Shown: positions 48,586 through 58,600 of the stretch, piece after piece
How positions within the stretch are numbered: position 1 is the first letter of the stretch
Layout of the letters: each line of letters opens with the position of its first letter
NCBI GenBank assembly: GCA_903888485.1
Contig: CAISTS010000005.1
Location: 1 to 64,000 of the forward strand
Source: an uncultured bacterium
Lineage (GTDB): Bacteria > Pseudomonadota > Alphaproteobacteria > Rhodospirillales > Rhodospirillaceae
DNA: 64,000 nucleotides
Direction of reading: 5' to 3'
Translations under genes and position numbers: made by a program
Notes under the pieces: model-generated
Databases searched by the model: none
Told to the model about the DNA's origin: nothing
What the model saw: only the letters and a program-made list of their open reading frames with translations

Positions 48586-50238
48586 GTGAGCAAGCCCGTG
48601 CGCCTTTATCCGGTGATCCTGTCCGGCGGCAGCGGCTCGCGTCTGTGGCCCTTGTCGCGTGAAGAGTTTCCCAAGCAGCTTCAGCCGCTGACCTCGGAAC
48701 GCAGCCTCCTCCAGGAGACCGCGCTGCGTCTTGGCGAGGCGGCGGGAACCACCTACCAGGTTCAGCCGCCGATCATCGTTTGCAACGACGCGCACCGCTT
48801 TGTCGTTGCCGAGCAACTGCGCGCCGTCGGCATCGAGCCCAAGGCCATCATCATCGAGCCGCAGGGACGCAACACTGCGCCGGCCGCCTGCGTTGCGGCC
48901 CTGCTGCTCGAGAAGGAGCCCGATGCGCTAATGCTCGTGATGCCGTCCGATCACCTGGTGCGCAGTCCCGAAGCCTTCCGCGCCGCCGTCGCCGCCGCAG
49001 TGCCGGTGGCGCGGAGCGGCCATCTCGTGACCTTCGGTATCAAGCCCACCGGTCCCGCCACCGCTTACGGCTATATCAAAGAAGGCGCTGCGCTCACCGA
49101 CGCCGCCAACGCCGTGGAAAAATTTGTCGAGAAGCCCGACGCCGTCACGGCCGCCAACTTTCTCAGGAGCGGTGGTTACTACTGGAACGGCGGCATCTTC
49201 CTTTGGCCCGTCGGACTCTACCTCAGTGAGCTGGATGCCAACGAGCCAATGATCGGACCCGGCTGCCGCACGGCCCTGGCCGAAGGCCAGAACGATCTGT
49301 TCTTCTTCCGTCTCGATGCGACCGCCTTCGCCAAGGTGCCGGCGCAATCCATCGACTACGGCGTCATGGAACGCACCGACAAAGCCGCCGTCGTGCCCGT
49401 GGACATGGGCTGGTCCGACGTGGGCTCCTGGAGCGCGCTGCATGAAGAGGCGGAGCACGATGCCGCCGGCAACACCACCCTCGGCGACGTGGTCGCGGTC
49501 GATACGCGCAACACCTACATCCGCACGGAAAAGCAGCTCACCGCCGTCATCGGCATCAAGGATGCCATTATCGTGGTCACGCCCGATGCCGTGCTCGTGG
49601 CCGACAAAGCGCACGATCAGCAGGTCAAACAGGTGGTCGAGCGCCTGAAAGCCGCCGGCCGGAGCGAAGCCACGGCGCAAGCGCGCACCCATCGCCCCTG
49701 GGGCTGGTTCCAGACCATGGACGAAGGGCACCGCTTCAAGGTCAAGCGCCTGTGCGTGAAGCCCGGTGCGAAGCTGTCGCTGCAAAAGCACTGGCACCGC
49801 AGCGAACACTGGGTCGTGGTCACCGGCACGGCCCTGGTCACCTGCGGCGAAAAGGAATTCACGCTGCGCGAGAACGAATCTACGTACATCGCCGCCGGCA
49901 CGGTGCATCGTCTGGCCAATCCCGGCCACGTGGAACTCCACATGGTCGAGGTGCAGTCGGGCGAATACGTCGGCGAGGACGACATCGTGCGCATCGCCGA
50001 CGATTACGGCCGCCAAGGCGACGACAAGCCCGCGCGCGAAAAGCCGCGGGCGAAGCCGGCTAAGAAGAAAGGCGCGCTGAAGAAGTCGACTCGCAAGCGC
50101 GTACGGCGCAAGGCCAACCCGGCCGCGGCGCTGCGCCGCCGCGTGGCGCGTCGTGTGGTGCGCCCACCGACGCAGGTCAAGACCAAGCGCCCGCCCAAGA
50201 AAACACCGCCGAAAGCCCCGCCGCGCAAGCGGCGCTAA
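48586..50238 (+). CDS. manC: Mannose-1-phosphate guanylyltransferase / mannose-6-phosphate isomerase with basic C-terminal tail
   Basis: 550 residues from GTG 48586 (GAGGAAT upstream); an ATG at 48538 would overlap gpsA. Makes GDP-mannose for exopolysaccharide or LPS. Nucleotidyltransferase motif YPVILSGGSGSRLWPLSREE, then PKQLQPLTSERSLLQET, VEKPDAVTAANFLRSGGYYW and ESIDYGVMER-like QSIDYGVMERTDKAAVVPVD. The cupin isomerase domain (about 370-475) has AKLSLQKHWHRSEHW. Homologues end near IADDYGR; here 74 further residues follow, over 40 % Lys/Arg with many Pro, such as KKSTRKRVRRK and PPKKTPPKAPPRKRR. Confidence 0.92.
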   Translation: MSKPVRLYPVILSGGSGSRLWPLSREEFPKQLQPLTSERSLLQETALRLGEAAGTTYQVQPPIIVCNDAHRFVVAEQLRAVGIEPKAIIIEPQGRNTAPAACVAALLLEKEPDALMLVMPSDHLVRSPEAFRAAVAAAVPVARSGHLVTFGIKPTGPATAYGYIKEGAALTDAANAVEKFVEKPDAVTAANFLRSGGYYWNGGIFLWPVGLYLSELDANEPMIGPGCRTALAEGQNDLFFFRLDATAFAKVPAQSIDYGVMERTDKAAVVPVDMGWSDVGSWSALHEEAEHDAAGNTTLGDVVAVDTRNTYIRTEKQLTAVIGIKDAIIVVTPDAVLVADKAHDQQVKQVVERLKAAGRSEATAQARTHRPWGWFQTMDEGHRFKVKRLCVKPGAKLSLQKHWHRSEHWVVVTGTALVTCGEKEFTLRENESTYIAAGTVHRLANPGHVELHMVEVQSGEYVGEDDIVRIADDYGRQGDDKPAREKPRAKPAKKKGALKKSTRKRVRRKANPAAALRRRVARRVVRPPTQVKTKRPPKKTPPKAPPRKRR

Positions 50239-50263
50239 GCTAAAGCCGCGCAAGCGGCGCTAA
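50221..50263 (+). repeat. 18-bp direct duplication spanning the manC stop codon
   Basis: CCGCGCAAGCGGCGCTAA occurs at 50221-50238 (the last codons and stop of manC) and again at 50246-50263 in the same reading sense. Each copy, with its preceding G, contains a five-base-pair stem GCCGC/GCGGC closed by a GCAA tetraloop. There is no T-run, so termination is not implied. Confidence 0.8.
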
Positions 50264-50280
50264 ACCACATTGGGGGACAC

Positions 50281-50565
50281 ATGATTATCGCTCTGATCTG
50301 CACCGACAAACCGGGCGCTTTGGACGTGCGTATGAAAACGCGCCCCGCCCACTTGGCTTACATGGAGGGGTGCGGCGTTAAGTTTCACTACGCCGGACCC
50401 ATGCTCGCCGATGATGGTGAAACCCCGCGCGGCTCGCTCATCGTTGGCGAATTCGAGAGCCTGGAGGCCGCCCGCGCCTTCAACAAAGCCGACCCTTATG
50501 CGCAGGCCGGCCTGTTCGAAAGTGTCGTCCTTTACCCGACCCGCAAGGTGTTCCCCGCTGCATGA
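50281..50565 (+). CDS. YciI-family protein
   Basis: 94 residues; TTGGGGGACAC precedes the ATG. The YciI ferredoxin-like fold has the conserved histidine in RPAHLAYMEG, and then PRGSLIVGEFESLEAARAFN, DPYAQAGLFESVVLYP. YciI proteins are small dimeric enzymes of unclear function, proposed to act on chlorinated or diketone compounds. gpsA followed by yciI is common in alphaproteobacteria; here manC lies in between. The stop overlaps the next start by ATGA. Confidence 0.9.
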   Translation: MIIALICTDKPGALDVRMKTRPAHLAYMEGCGVKFHYAGPMLADDGETPRGSLIVGEFESLEAARAFNKADPYAQAGLFESVVLYPTRKVFPAA

Positions 50566-50897
50566 CACTGGTCTTGTGCACGCTCTCGGATCTCGACGCC
50601 ACCGGCGCGAAGGAGATTGTGCTCGACAAGGACGGCGGCCGGTCTCCGGTCTTCGTGGTGCGTTTTGCGGATCGCGTCGTCGGTTACGTCAATTCGTGCC
50701 CGCACGCGCGCCTGCCGCTGAACTGGCGCGAGGATGCGTTTTTTGACATCAGCAACACGCTTCTCATCTGCACCAGTCACGGAGCCCACTTCGATCCGCT
50801 GACCGGCCATTGTTTGCGCGGACCCTGCAAGGGCCAGAGCCTCACGCCCTATCCAGTCCGCGTCGAAGGCGACAAGATCATCTCGGACGCCGCATGA
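50562..50897 (+). CDS. Small Rieske-type [2Fe-2S] ferredoxin
   Basis: 111 residues. The cluster ligands are CPHARLPLNW (C-x-H near 46-48) and CTSHGAHFDPLTGHCLRGPC (C-x2-H near 70-73), the standard Rieske pattern. The last part, LTPYPVRVEGDKI, is typical of NirD/ferredoxin-type Rieske proteins. No signal peptide or membrane helix. It may be an electron carrier for an oxygenase; the partner is unknown. Coupled by 4-nt overlaps to yciI and to the VOC gene. Confidence 0.9.
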   Translation: MTLVLCTLSDLDATGAKEIVLDKDGGRSPVFVVRFADRVVGYVNSCPHARLPLNWREDAFFDISNTLLICTSHGAHFDPLTGHCLRGPCKGQSLTPYPVRVEGDKIISDAA

Positions 50898-51268
50898 CCT
50901 CCACGCTCACACGCATAATTCCCATTTTGCGCATCTTCTCGGTCGAAAAGGCCAAGGAGTTCTACGTCGAGTTCCTCGGCTTCAAGCTCGACTGGATACA
51001 CAGTTACGATCAGAACTTTCCGGAATATCTGCAAGTTTCGCACGGCACCGTACTCCTGCATCTGTCCGAGCATCACGGCGACAGCGTGCCGGGCGCGGCC
51101 GTGCTGATCGAAATGGAAGGCGTCGACGCACTGCATGCCGCCATGACCGCCAAGCAGTACAAATTCGCCAAGCCGGGAATCGAGGACACGCCTTGGGGCG
51201 CGCGCGTGGTACGCGTCACCGATCCGTTCGGTAACCGGCTGATCTTCAGCGAAGCCAAAAAGGAATGA
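50894..51268 (+). CDS. Glyoxalase/VOC-superfamily protein (bleomycin-resistance-like)
   Basis: 124 residues from ATG 50894, which overlaps the Rieske stop as ATGA. VOC features are [47 protein letters not shown] and the C-terminal [20 protein letters not shown] with the metal-site glutamate. It groups by eye with the glyoxalase superfamily proteins annotated as bleomycin-resistance-like; actual substrate unknown. Last gene of a coupled yciI-Rieske-VOC trio before acsA (46 nt). Confidence 0.88.
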   Translation: MTSTLTRIIPILRIFSVEKAKEFYVEFLGFKLDWIHSYDQNFPEYLQVSHGTVLLHLSEHHGDSVPGAAVLIEMEGVDALHAAMTAKQYKFAKPGIEDTPWGARVVRVTDPFGNRLIFSEAKKE

Positions 51269-51314
51269 CTCGCGGCACGGGCCGTGGCTATCATCCCCAC
51301 AAGGGAGAAGTGCC

Positions 51315-53255
<1,941 letters not shown>

Positions 53256-53282
53256 ACGGTCCCTCTTGAGGCCCAGACATAA

Positions 53283-53392
53283 TTGGGAACGTTCGACGAG
53301 CTTGTCACCGCCAATGAACGCTTCGCGCATTTGGCGCGCGGGCGGTTTGTGGTAGCCACGTCAGGGCGGCTCAATAGTCCAAGTGGGATTTG
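53283..53392 (+). pseudogene. Possible beta-carbonic-anhydrase remnant
   Basis: In the 137-nt gap between acsA and the convergent TPR gene, the plus-strand frame from TTG 53283 reads GTFDELVTANERFAHLARG and then RFVVATSGRLNSP. The first part resembles the N-terminus of beta-carbonic anhydrases (FDxLLxANxRFA), and the second vaguely recalls their VTCMDSRLNP zinc motif, with the cysteine lost and the linker missing. The frame then runs into the opposite gene. If real, it is a decayed fragment; chance similarity is quite possible. Confidence 0.2.
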
Positions 53393-54778
53393 TCAGCCCG
53401 CGCCGTGCGCGGCCAGCATCAGTTTGACGTGGTCGCGCTGGTTTTCCATCAGGCGCACGTTGCTCTCGAGGTTGAGCTCTGAAAAGACTGTGCCGGCCTG
53501 TTCAAAGGCGGCCACGGATTGGCGCAGGCATTCGATGTTGCGCGCGGCCACGCCCTTTTCCTTGAGCGCCGCGCCGATATTGGCCAGGGCAGTGGCCCAC
53601 ACCATGGGCGCGGTCGCGCGGCTGCGCGCTTCGGCGATCTTCAGGAACACCGCCACGGCCTTGTCGAACAGCGAGTGTTGTTCGGTCAAACGACCCATGG
53701 TGATGAGCAGGCTGCCGAGTGAATTTTGAATGTCGGCCCAGCGCTCGGGCGATTCCGTGATGGTCCAGATGCCGGTCGCGGCAGAGAAGGCGTCGGCGGC
53801 TTCTTTCAGGTGCGTCGGTTCGCCGGTTGCTTGCGCGAGGTGGTGCAGCGCAAGGCCGAGGCGCGTCTTCAGCGCGGCGTAGTCGTCGGCGAAGACTTCC
53901 TTGCGCACCATGGTGAGCGCCGCCCGATAGTATTCGATGGTCTTATCGGCAAACTGGGGTCCATCGCCATGGGCGCCGATCAGCGACAAGGCGTCGGCGA
54001 TATGCGTGCCGATCATGGCGCGCTCGTGGGTTGGGAAAGCGTCATCGCCGAGGATGAGCGCGCCCTGATAAACCGAAACCGCGCGTTTCAGGAGTTTTGC
54101 ATCGCCCGTGCGCGCGCCTTCGAGCAGGAGGAGGCCGGCATAGGTGGCTTGCGCCGTCGCGCACTCTGCCACGGTGCCGACGGAATCGCCTTCGGCGAAA
54201 CGTGTCGCGGCGCGTAAGACCGGCCGGAACAGCGCTGCGCGGGCACGGATGCCGTCGGCGGACTCGACATTCACGGCGGCCAGGGCAGCGCCGAAAGCAA
54301 GATCGCCGGTGGCGTCGTCGAACAGGGCCGGCACTTCCAGGCGCTCGAGCGCCGAGAACGATGCGCTGTGCGGATGCAAAGGCGTGGCGTGTCCGAGGAA
54401 CCGCAGGCGCCACGAGGTGCCGTGCGGCGAGGCGATGCTTTCGCCCCAGACCAAGAGATCGGCGTTCTCGCGCTTCAGCCAGCGGCGGCCGAGATCGACG
54501 GCCATGGAGACGAACAGCGGTTGATTGTAATCGGCGCCCGGCGCGGTCAGCGGCCGGTCGGCCATGATGAGGCGCACGCCCGTGCGGCCCGAGAGGCGGT
54601 CGTGAATGTGGCGCGCCGCCAGACCCTGCATGTCGCCCGCGAGCGGGCTGATGAGGATGCGCAGGGGCTCGATGCCGTAGAGGGTGTCTTCCGGCGAATC
54701 GCCCCCAACAGGCGCGTCGTCCGGCGCGAACTCTGCGCTGCGCCCGCGGAAGAGGTCCAGGATCGGACGGAAAACCAT
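53393..54778 (-). CDS. TPR-containing protein of unknown function
   Basis: 461 residues from ATG 54778. The N-terminal third contains an alpha/beta-looking segment (LRILISPLAGDMQGLAARHI, LIMADRPL, LLVWGESIASPHGTSWRLRF) that I cannot assign; it is loosely like the N-terminal domains of proteins that measure or bind a ligand. The remaining 300 residues are TPR-like helical pairs (RAVSVYQGALILGDDAFPTH, YYRAALTMVRKEVFADDYAA, ADIQNSLGSLLITMGRLTEQ, TALANIGAALKEKG). No signal peptide or transmembrane segment. Convergent with acsA and upstream of no obvious partner. Confidence 0.75.
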   Translation of the reverse strand: MVFRPILDLFRGRSAEFAPDDAPVGGDSPEDTLYGIEPLRILISPLAGDMQGLAARHIHDRLSGRTGVRLIMADRPLTAPGADYNQPLFVSMAVDLGRRWLKRENADLLVWGESIASPHGTSWRLRFLGHATPLHPHSASFSALERLEVPALFDDATGDLAFGAALAAVNVESADGIRARAALFRPVLRAATRFAEGDSVGTVAECATAQATYAGLLLLEGARTGDAKLLKRAVSVYQGALILGDDAFPTHERAMIGTHIADALSLIGAHGDGPQFADKTIEYYRAALTMVRKEVFADDYAALKTRLGLALHHLAQATGEPTHLKEAADAFSAATGIWTITESPERWADIQNSLGSLLITMGRLTEQHSLFDKAVAVFLKIAEARSRATAPMVWATALANIGAALKEKGVAARNIECLRQSVAAFEQAGTVFSELNLESNVRLMENQRDHVKLMLAAHGAG

Positions 54779-54900
54779 AACGCGGCAGCCCCAAAGAAAC
54801 TTTGTATCCGGATCATAAGCCGCGGGTTGCGGCCCAGCCGGAATCAAGTGCTTAGAGGACTGCGCTTAAAAATTCTTGAAGGACTCGGTCTTTGCACGCG

Positions 54901-55089
54901 TTAGAAGTCCGAGCAGCGGCCTTTGCGTTCCCAGTCCCCAAACCGCGTGGGCTCCGGCCCCTTGGGCCCCCCGACTTCTGTAACCGGCGGGGATGGGGCG
55001 GTTCGGCGCGGCGCGTCACCCGTCGCCGGCGGTTTGAGCGCGGCGGCTTCCGCCGAGAGCGCCAGCGGCGCGGGTGATTTTTCCGTCAT
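54901..55089 (-). CDS. DUF1674/SDHAF4-like small protein
   Basis: 62 residues. The C-terminal half matches the DUF1674 signature: GGPKGPEPTRFGDWERKGRC followed by SDF at the end. Mitochondrial SDHAF4 and yeast Sdh8 carry the same tail and help assemble the flavinated SdhA subunit of succinate dehydrogenase, so a chaperone role is plausible. The N-terminal half is Pro/Ala-rich and probably disordered. It is divergent from htpX, a common neighbourhood (DUF1674, htpX, rsmB) in alphaproteobacteria. No sdh gene is in the window. Confidence 0.88.
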   Translation of the reverse strand: MTEKSPAPLALSAEAAALKPPATGDAPRRTAPSPPVTEVGGPKGPEPTRFGDWERKGRCSDF

Positions 55090-55171
55090 AGCTGCAGGTT
55101 ACACCTCTTGAGATCACCGGCCAAAACCATATCTAACCAGCACAAGTTGTGACAATGGAGTCCCCTCACAT

Positions 55172-56137
55172 ATGAGCACGATGCGGGCAGCGATGCTGCT
55201 CTCGGCCATGACGGCGCTGTTCCTGGGTGTCGGTTATCTGATCGGCGCCGAGCAGGGTATGGTCATCGCGTTTTTCGCGGCCCTGGCCATGAATGCGTTC
55301 GCCTACTGGAACTCGGACAAGATGGTGCTGGCCATGTACGGCGCCAAGCCCGTCGACCGGGCCAGCGCGCCGCAGTTCTACGCGCTCATCGAGAGGTTGG
55401 CCGCGCGGGCGCAATTGCCGATGCCCAAGGTCTACATCATGGACAACCCGCAGCCCAACGCCTTTGCGACAGGTCGCAATCCCGAACACGCCGCGGTCGC
55501 CGCGACCACGGGGCTTTTGCGCATGCTGAACGAGCGTGAGCTGGCCGGAGTCATGGCGCACGAGCTCGCCCATGTGAAGAACCGCGACACCCTTATCATG
55601 ACGATCACCGCCACGCTGGCAGGCGCCATCGGCATGCTCGCCAACTTTGCCATGTTCATGGGCCGCGGTAATAACCGCGGACCTATGGGTGCGCTCGGCG
55701 GCGTTGTCGTGATGATTCTTGCGCCGCTCGCCGCCATGGTGGTGCAGATGGCCATCAGCCGCACGCGTGAATACGGCGCCGACCAAACGGGCGCGGCCAT
55801 CAGCGGCGATCCGGAAGCGCTAGCGTCCGCCTTGGCCAAGATCGAGCAAGGCGCGCGCGGCGTGCCCAACGAGGATGCCGAAGCCAATCCGGCGACGGCG
55901 CATATGTTCATCATCAATCCGCTCAGTGGCCGCGGCGCCGATAGCCTTTTCTCGACCCATCCGTCCACGGCCAACCGCATCGCAAAGTTGCGCGCGATGA
56001 TGGGTGGGGTCATGGGCGGAGTGCAGGCACACGCGCACTCCCATGCCGCGGACGAAGGTCCCTGGGGACCCGCGACGGAAATCAAACCGTCGCGGCCCTC
56101 TGGCCCAAAGCCACGCGCTCGCGGGCCTTGGGGCTAA
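55172..56137 (+). CDS. htpX: Membrane metalloprotease HtpX
   Basis: 321 residues. Inner-membrane M48 zinc protease for quality control of membrane proteins. Two N-terminal helices ([33 protein letters not shown]), zinc motif [13 protein letters not shown] near 129-133, two further helices ([40 protein letters not shown]), then [13 protein letters not shown] providing the third ligand and [12 protein letters not shown]. The tail is His- and Pro-rich ([14 protein letters not shown]). Stop overlaps the convergent methyltransferase stop by 4 nt. Confidence 0.95.
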   Translation: MSTMRAAMLLSAMTALFLGVGYLIGAEQGMVIAFFAALAMNAFAYWNSDKMVLAMYGAKPVDRASAPQFYALIERLAARAQLPMPKVYIMDNPQPNAFATGRNPEHAAVAATTGLLRMLNERELAGVMAHELAHVKNRDTLIMTITATLAGAIGMLANFAMFMGRGNNRGPMGALGGVVVMILAPLAAMVVQMAISRTREYGADQTGAAISGDPEALASALAKIEQGARGVPNEDAEANPATAHMFIINPLSGRGADSLFSTHPSTANRIAKLRAMMGGVMGGVQAHAHSHAADEGPWGPATEIKPSRPSGPKPRARGPWG

Positions 56138-56874
56138 CGCTCCAGATTTTTGGTGCCGGTCGCGAAGCCGCGGCACTCCGAGACATCCTTGGGCGTCTCG
56201 GTCAGCTTCCAGCCCTGCACATTCTTGAACCCGGCGCAGCGCACCATGTTGCCGAGCGCGCGTAGCGTCGGCGCCCACCAGTTGGTGGCGTTCTCGCCGA
56301 GTTGGGCGTCAGGATAGAACTCCATCACCATCTCCGCGCCGTGGCCCTGCCCCAATCCGCCGCGATAGGGACTGTAATCGTCGGCGATGGCCGTCTCGAT
56401 GTGAATACTGCCCCGGCAGACCGCTGACAACGCATCGAGGGCGAGCAGCGGATGGCGCAAGTGGTAGAGTGTGCCAAAGAAAAACACGACATCAAAAGTC
56501 CCGAAACGCTCGGGCGTAACGTTGTAGACGCTGACCTCCACGCGCTGCACACGATCGGCGCCATAGCCGAAGGCCGCGCGACAGAGATCGAATGTTTCCC
56601 ATTTGGGACGCGGCACCTGGAGAAGCGCGCCGAGATCGTCGGAGAAATCGTCGATGGCAAGAACTTCCCGCGCGCCGCGCTTCAGCGCTTCGAAGGTCCA
56701 GTAGCCATCCCATGCGCCAACATCCAGCACGCGCATGCCGGCGAAGTCTTTCGGGATACGGTAATGCGCGGGAACTTTGGGGGCCCAGCCTGGTGTGACA
56801 ACCCCGCCCGGCAGTTCGATACGGTGATACCAGTAAGGAATCGCGGCCACCTGGGCCCGCAGATCGGCGTTCAT
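56134..56874 (-). CDS. Class-I SAM methyltransferase, CmoB-like (DUF1698)
   Basis: 246 residues. N-terminal [17 protein letters not shown] and [20 protein letters not shown] (SAM motif I) resemble the catalytic half of CmoB (tRNA U34 carboxymethyltransferase), as do [20 protein letters not shown] and [20 protein letters not shown]. It lacks the N-terminal extension of E. coli CmoB (323 residues), so the true substrate may differ. Convergent with htpX; divergent from rsmB with a 96-nt gap. Confidence 0.8.
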   Translation of the reverse strand: MNADLRAQVAAIPYWYHRIELPGGVVTPGWAPKVPAHYRIPKDFAGMRVLDVGAWDGYWTFEALKRGAREVLAIDDFSDDLGALLQVPRPKWETFDLCRAAFGYGADRVQRVEVSVYNVTPERFGTFDVVFFFGTLYHLRHPLLALDALSAVCRGSIHIETAIADDYSPYRGGLGQGHGAEMVMEFYPDAQLGENATNWWAPTLRALGNMVRCAGFKNVQGWKLTETPKDVSECRGFATGTKNLER

Positions 56875-56970
56875 GAGAAGCCTCTTCGTGACGGGCGCAC
56901 ACTAGTGGAAGGCCACGGGCCTTCCAACCGAGGAATTGACTTTGCAGGGGCGCTGGCGGCATTTGACGCC

Positions 56971-58293
56971 ATGAGCCAGACCCCACCACCACAAACTTCG
57001 CCGCTTTCCGACATTGATTCGCGCCGCGCCGCGCTCGCGATTGTCGATGGCGTTTTTTCACGGCGTAAATCGGTCGATGAGCAATTCGAAGCGGCTACCA
57101 GGGGGTTGGAGGCGCGCGACCGCGCGTTTGTGCGCCTCGTGGTGGCGACGACGCTTCGGCGTCTCGGGCAGATCGATCTTGTACTCGGCAACTTTGTCGA
57201 GCGCCGTCCGCCCGATGCGGTGACGAACGTGCTGCGCCTTGGCGCCGCTCAGCTTCTATTCATCGCCGTGCCGCCTCACGCCGCAGTTGCCACGGCCGTG
57301 GCCCTGGTCAAGGAGCAGCACGCGCGCCACGCTGGATTGGTCAACGCCGTACTGCGGCGCGTCTCCGAAAAGGGCCCAGCCCTCATCGCGGTGCAGGATG
57401 CGGCCGCCATAAACACGCCGCTTTGGCTGTGGAAGTCGTGGATCGCGGCCTATGGCGAACCAGCCGCGCGCTCCACGGGCGAAGCGCATCTGGGCGAGGC
57501 GCTCCTCGACGTCACCGTGAAGGATCCGGGCGCGCGCGAGACCTGGGCCAAACGGTTGGACGCCCAGATTCTGCCAACGGGCAGCCTGCGGCGCACAGCC
57601 GGTGGGCGCGTTCAAGAGCTGCCGGGTTTCGACGAGGGCGCATGGTGGGTGCAGGACGCGGCAGCAGCGCTGCCGGCAAAAATCCTCCTGCGCGCACTAG
57701 GAGACGCCGCAAGCAAGGATGTCATTGATCTATGCGCCGCGCCGGGCGGCAAGACGGCGCAGCTCGCCGCCGCAGGGTGCAAAGTCACCGCCGTCGACGT
57801 CTCCGCGGCGCGCCTTTCGCTGCTGCATGCGAATCTCAAGCGCCTCGCGTTGGAGGCCTCGGTCGTTGAAGCCGATGCCACCACGTGGCAGCCGAAGGCG
57901 CTCGCCGACGCCGTCTTGCTCGATGCGCCCTGTTCGGCGACCGGCACCATCCGGCGCCATCCGGATCTGCCTTATCTCAAGCGGGCCGAGGACATCGCGG
58001 GCTTGGTCGCGCTGCAGGGCCGTATGCTTGCTGCCGCGGCACGCATGCTGAAGCCGGGCGGTGTGCTGGTCTACAGCGTATGTTCGCTCCAGCCCGAGGA
58101 GCGCCGGCCGGTGGTCGAGGCCGCGCTGGCCGCGGACCCGTCCCTCGCGCGCGTCAAGATCGCGCCCGTGGCCGTCGGCGGAGAATCCCAATTCATCGAC
58201 CACAAGGGCGACCTGCGTACCCTACCCAGCCAATGGCCGGAGCTCGCCGGCCTCGATGGATTCTATGCCGCCCTGCTGCAGCGCAATATTTAG
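56971..58293 (+). CDS. rsmB: 16S rRNA (cytosine(967)-C(5))-methyltransferase
   Basis: 440 residues from ATG 56971; the frame is open far upstream but that part lies opposite the CmoB-like gene. N-terminal NusB-like domain (RRAALAIVDGVFSRRKSVDE, AAQLLFIAVPPHAAVATAVA). The catalytic domain has DLCAAPGGKTAQLA (SAM), DAPCSATGTIRRHPD (near 318) and VYSVCSLQPEERRPVVE with the nucleophilic cysteine near 371. Ends 30 nt before a low-GC stretch leading to bfd. Confidence 0.95.
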   Translation: MSQTPPPQTSPLSDIDSRRAALAIVDGVFSRRKSVDEQFEAATRGLEARDRAFVRLVVATTLRRLGQIDLVLGNFVERRPPDAVTNVLRLGAAQLLFIAVPPHAAVATAVALVKEQHARHAGLVNAVLRRVSEKGPALIAVQDAAAINTPLWLWKSWIAAYGEPAARSTGEAHLGEALLDVTVKDPGARETWAKRLDAQILPTGSLRRTAGGRVQELPGFDEGAWWVQDAAAALPAKILLRALGDAASKDVIDLCAAPGGKTAQLAAAGCKVTAVDVSAARLSLLHANLKRLALEASVVEADATTWQPKALADAVLLDAPCSATGTIRRHPDLPYLKRAEDIAGLVALQGRMLAAAARMLKPGGVLVYSVCSLQPEERRPVVEAALAADPSLARVKIAPVAVGGESQFIDHKGDLRTLPSQWPELAGLDGFYAALLQRNI

Positions 58294-58322
58294 TTAAAAT
58301 ATTTCAATGCGTTAGAGTGCTC

Positions 58323-58365
58323 TTGCAAATCATTCGCAGATGACTATCATTGCGAATTATTCGCA
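58323..58365 (+). promoter_or_regulatory. bfd promoter overlapped by two Fur-box-like palindromes
   Basis: TGCAAATCATTCGCA (58324-58338) and TGCGAATTATTCGCA (58351-58365) are 7-1-7 inverted repeats of the Fur/Mur type; the second is a perfect palindrome around its central base. Their centres lie 27 nt apart. A sigma-70 promoter fits between: TTGCAA (58323-58328), 16-nt spacer, TATCAT (58345-58350), so the first box covers the -35 and the second the start point. The layout predicts repression by metal-bound Fur. bfd starts at 58410. No other feature is seen in 58294-58409. Confidence 0.65.
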
Positions 58366-58409
58366 TCTCCACTGGGAACGAGATGCGGCCAGGGAGCGGC
58401 TTAGAGTCC

Positions 58410-58598
58410 ATGTACGTCTGCATCTGTAACGCACTGACCGATTCCGAAATCAGCGAAGCTTCCAAGCGCGGCGCGCGCACCGTGCGCGAGGCGTATGCGG
58501 CCCTTGGCGTTGAGATCAATTGCGGTCAGTGCCAGTGCATGGCGCAGGACATCATCAATCAGGCGGAACCCGCCTACGCCCTGCAGGCGGCCGAGTAG
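58410..58598 (+). CDS. bfd: Bacterioferritin-associated ferredoxin
   Basis: 62 residues from ATG 58410. The [2Fe-2S] ligands are CICN (C-x-C near the N-terminus) and CGQCQC (C-x2-C), with ASKRGARTVREAYAALGVEI between, the standard Bfd layout. Bfd reduces the bacterioferritin core to release iron, so it should be made under iron starvation, which fits the Fur-like boxes upstream. The gene faces bfr with only 2 nt between the two stop codons. Confidence 0.92.
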   Translation: MYVCICNALTDSEISEASKRGARTVREAYAALGVEINCGQCQCMAQDIINQAEPAYALQAAE

Positions 58599-58600
58599 CG

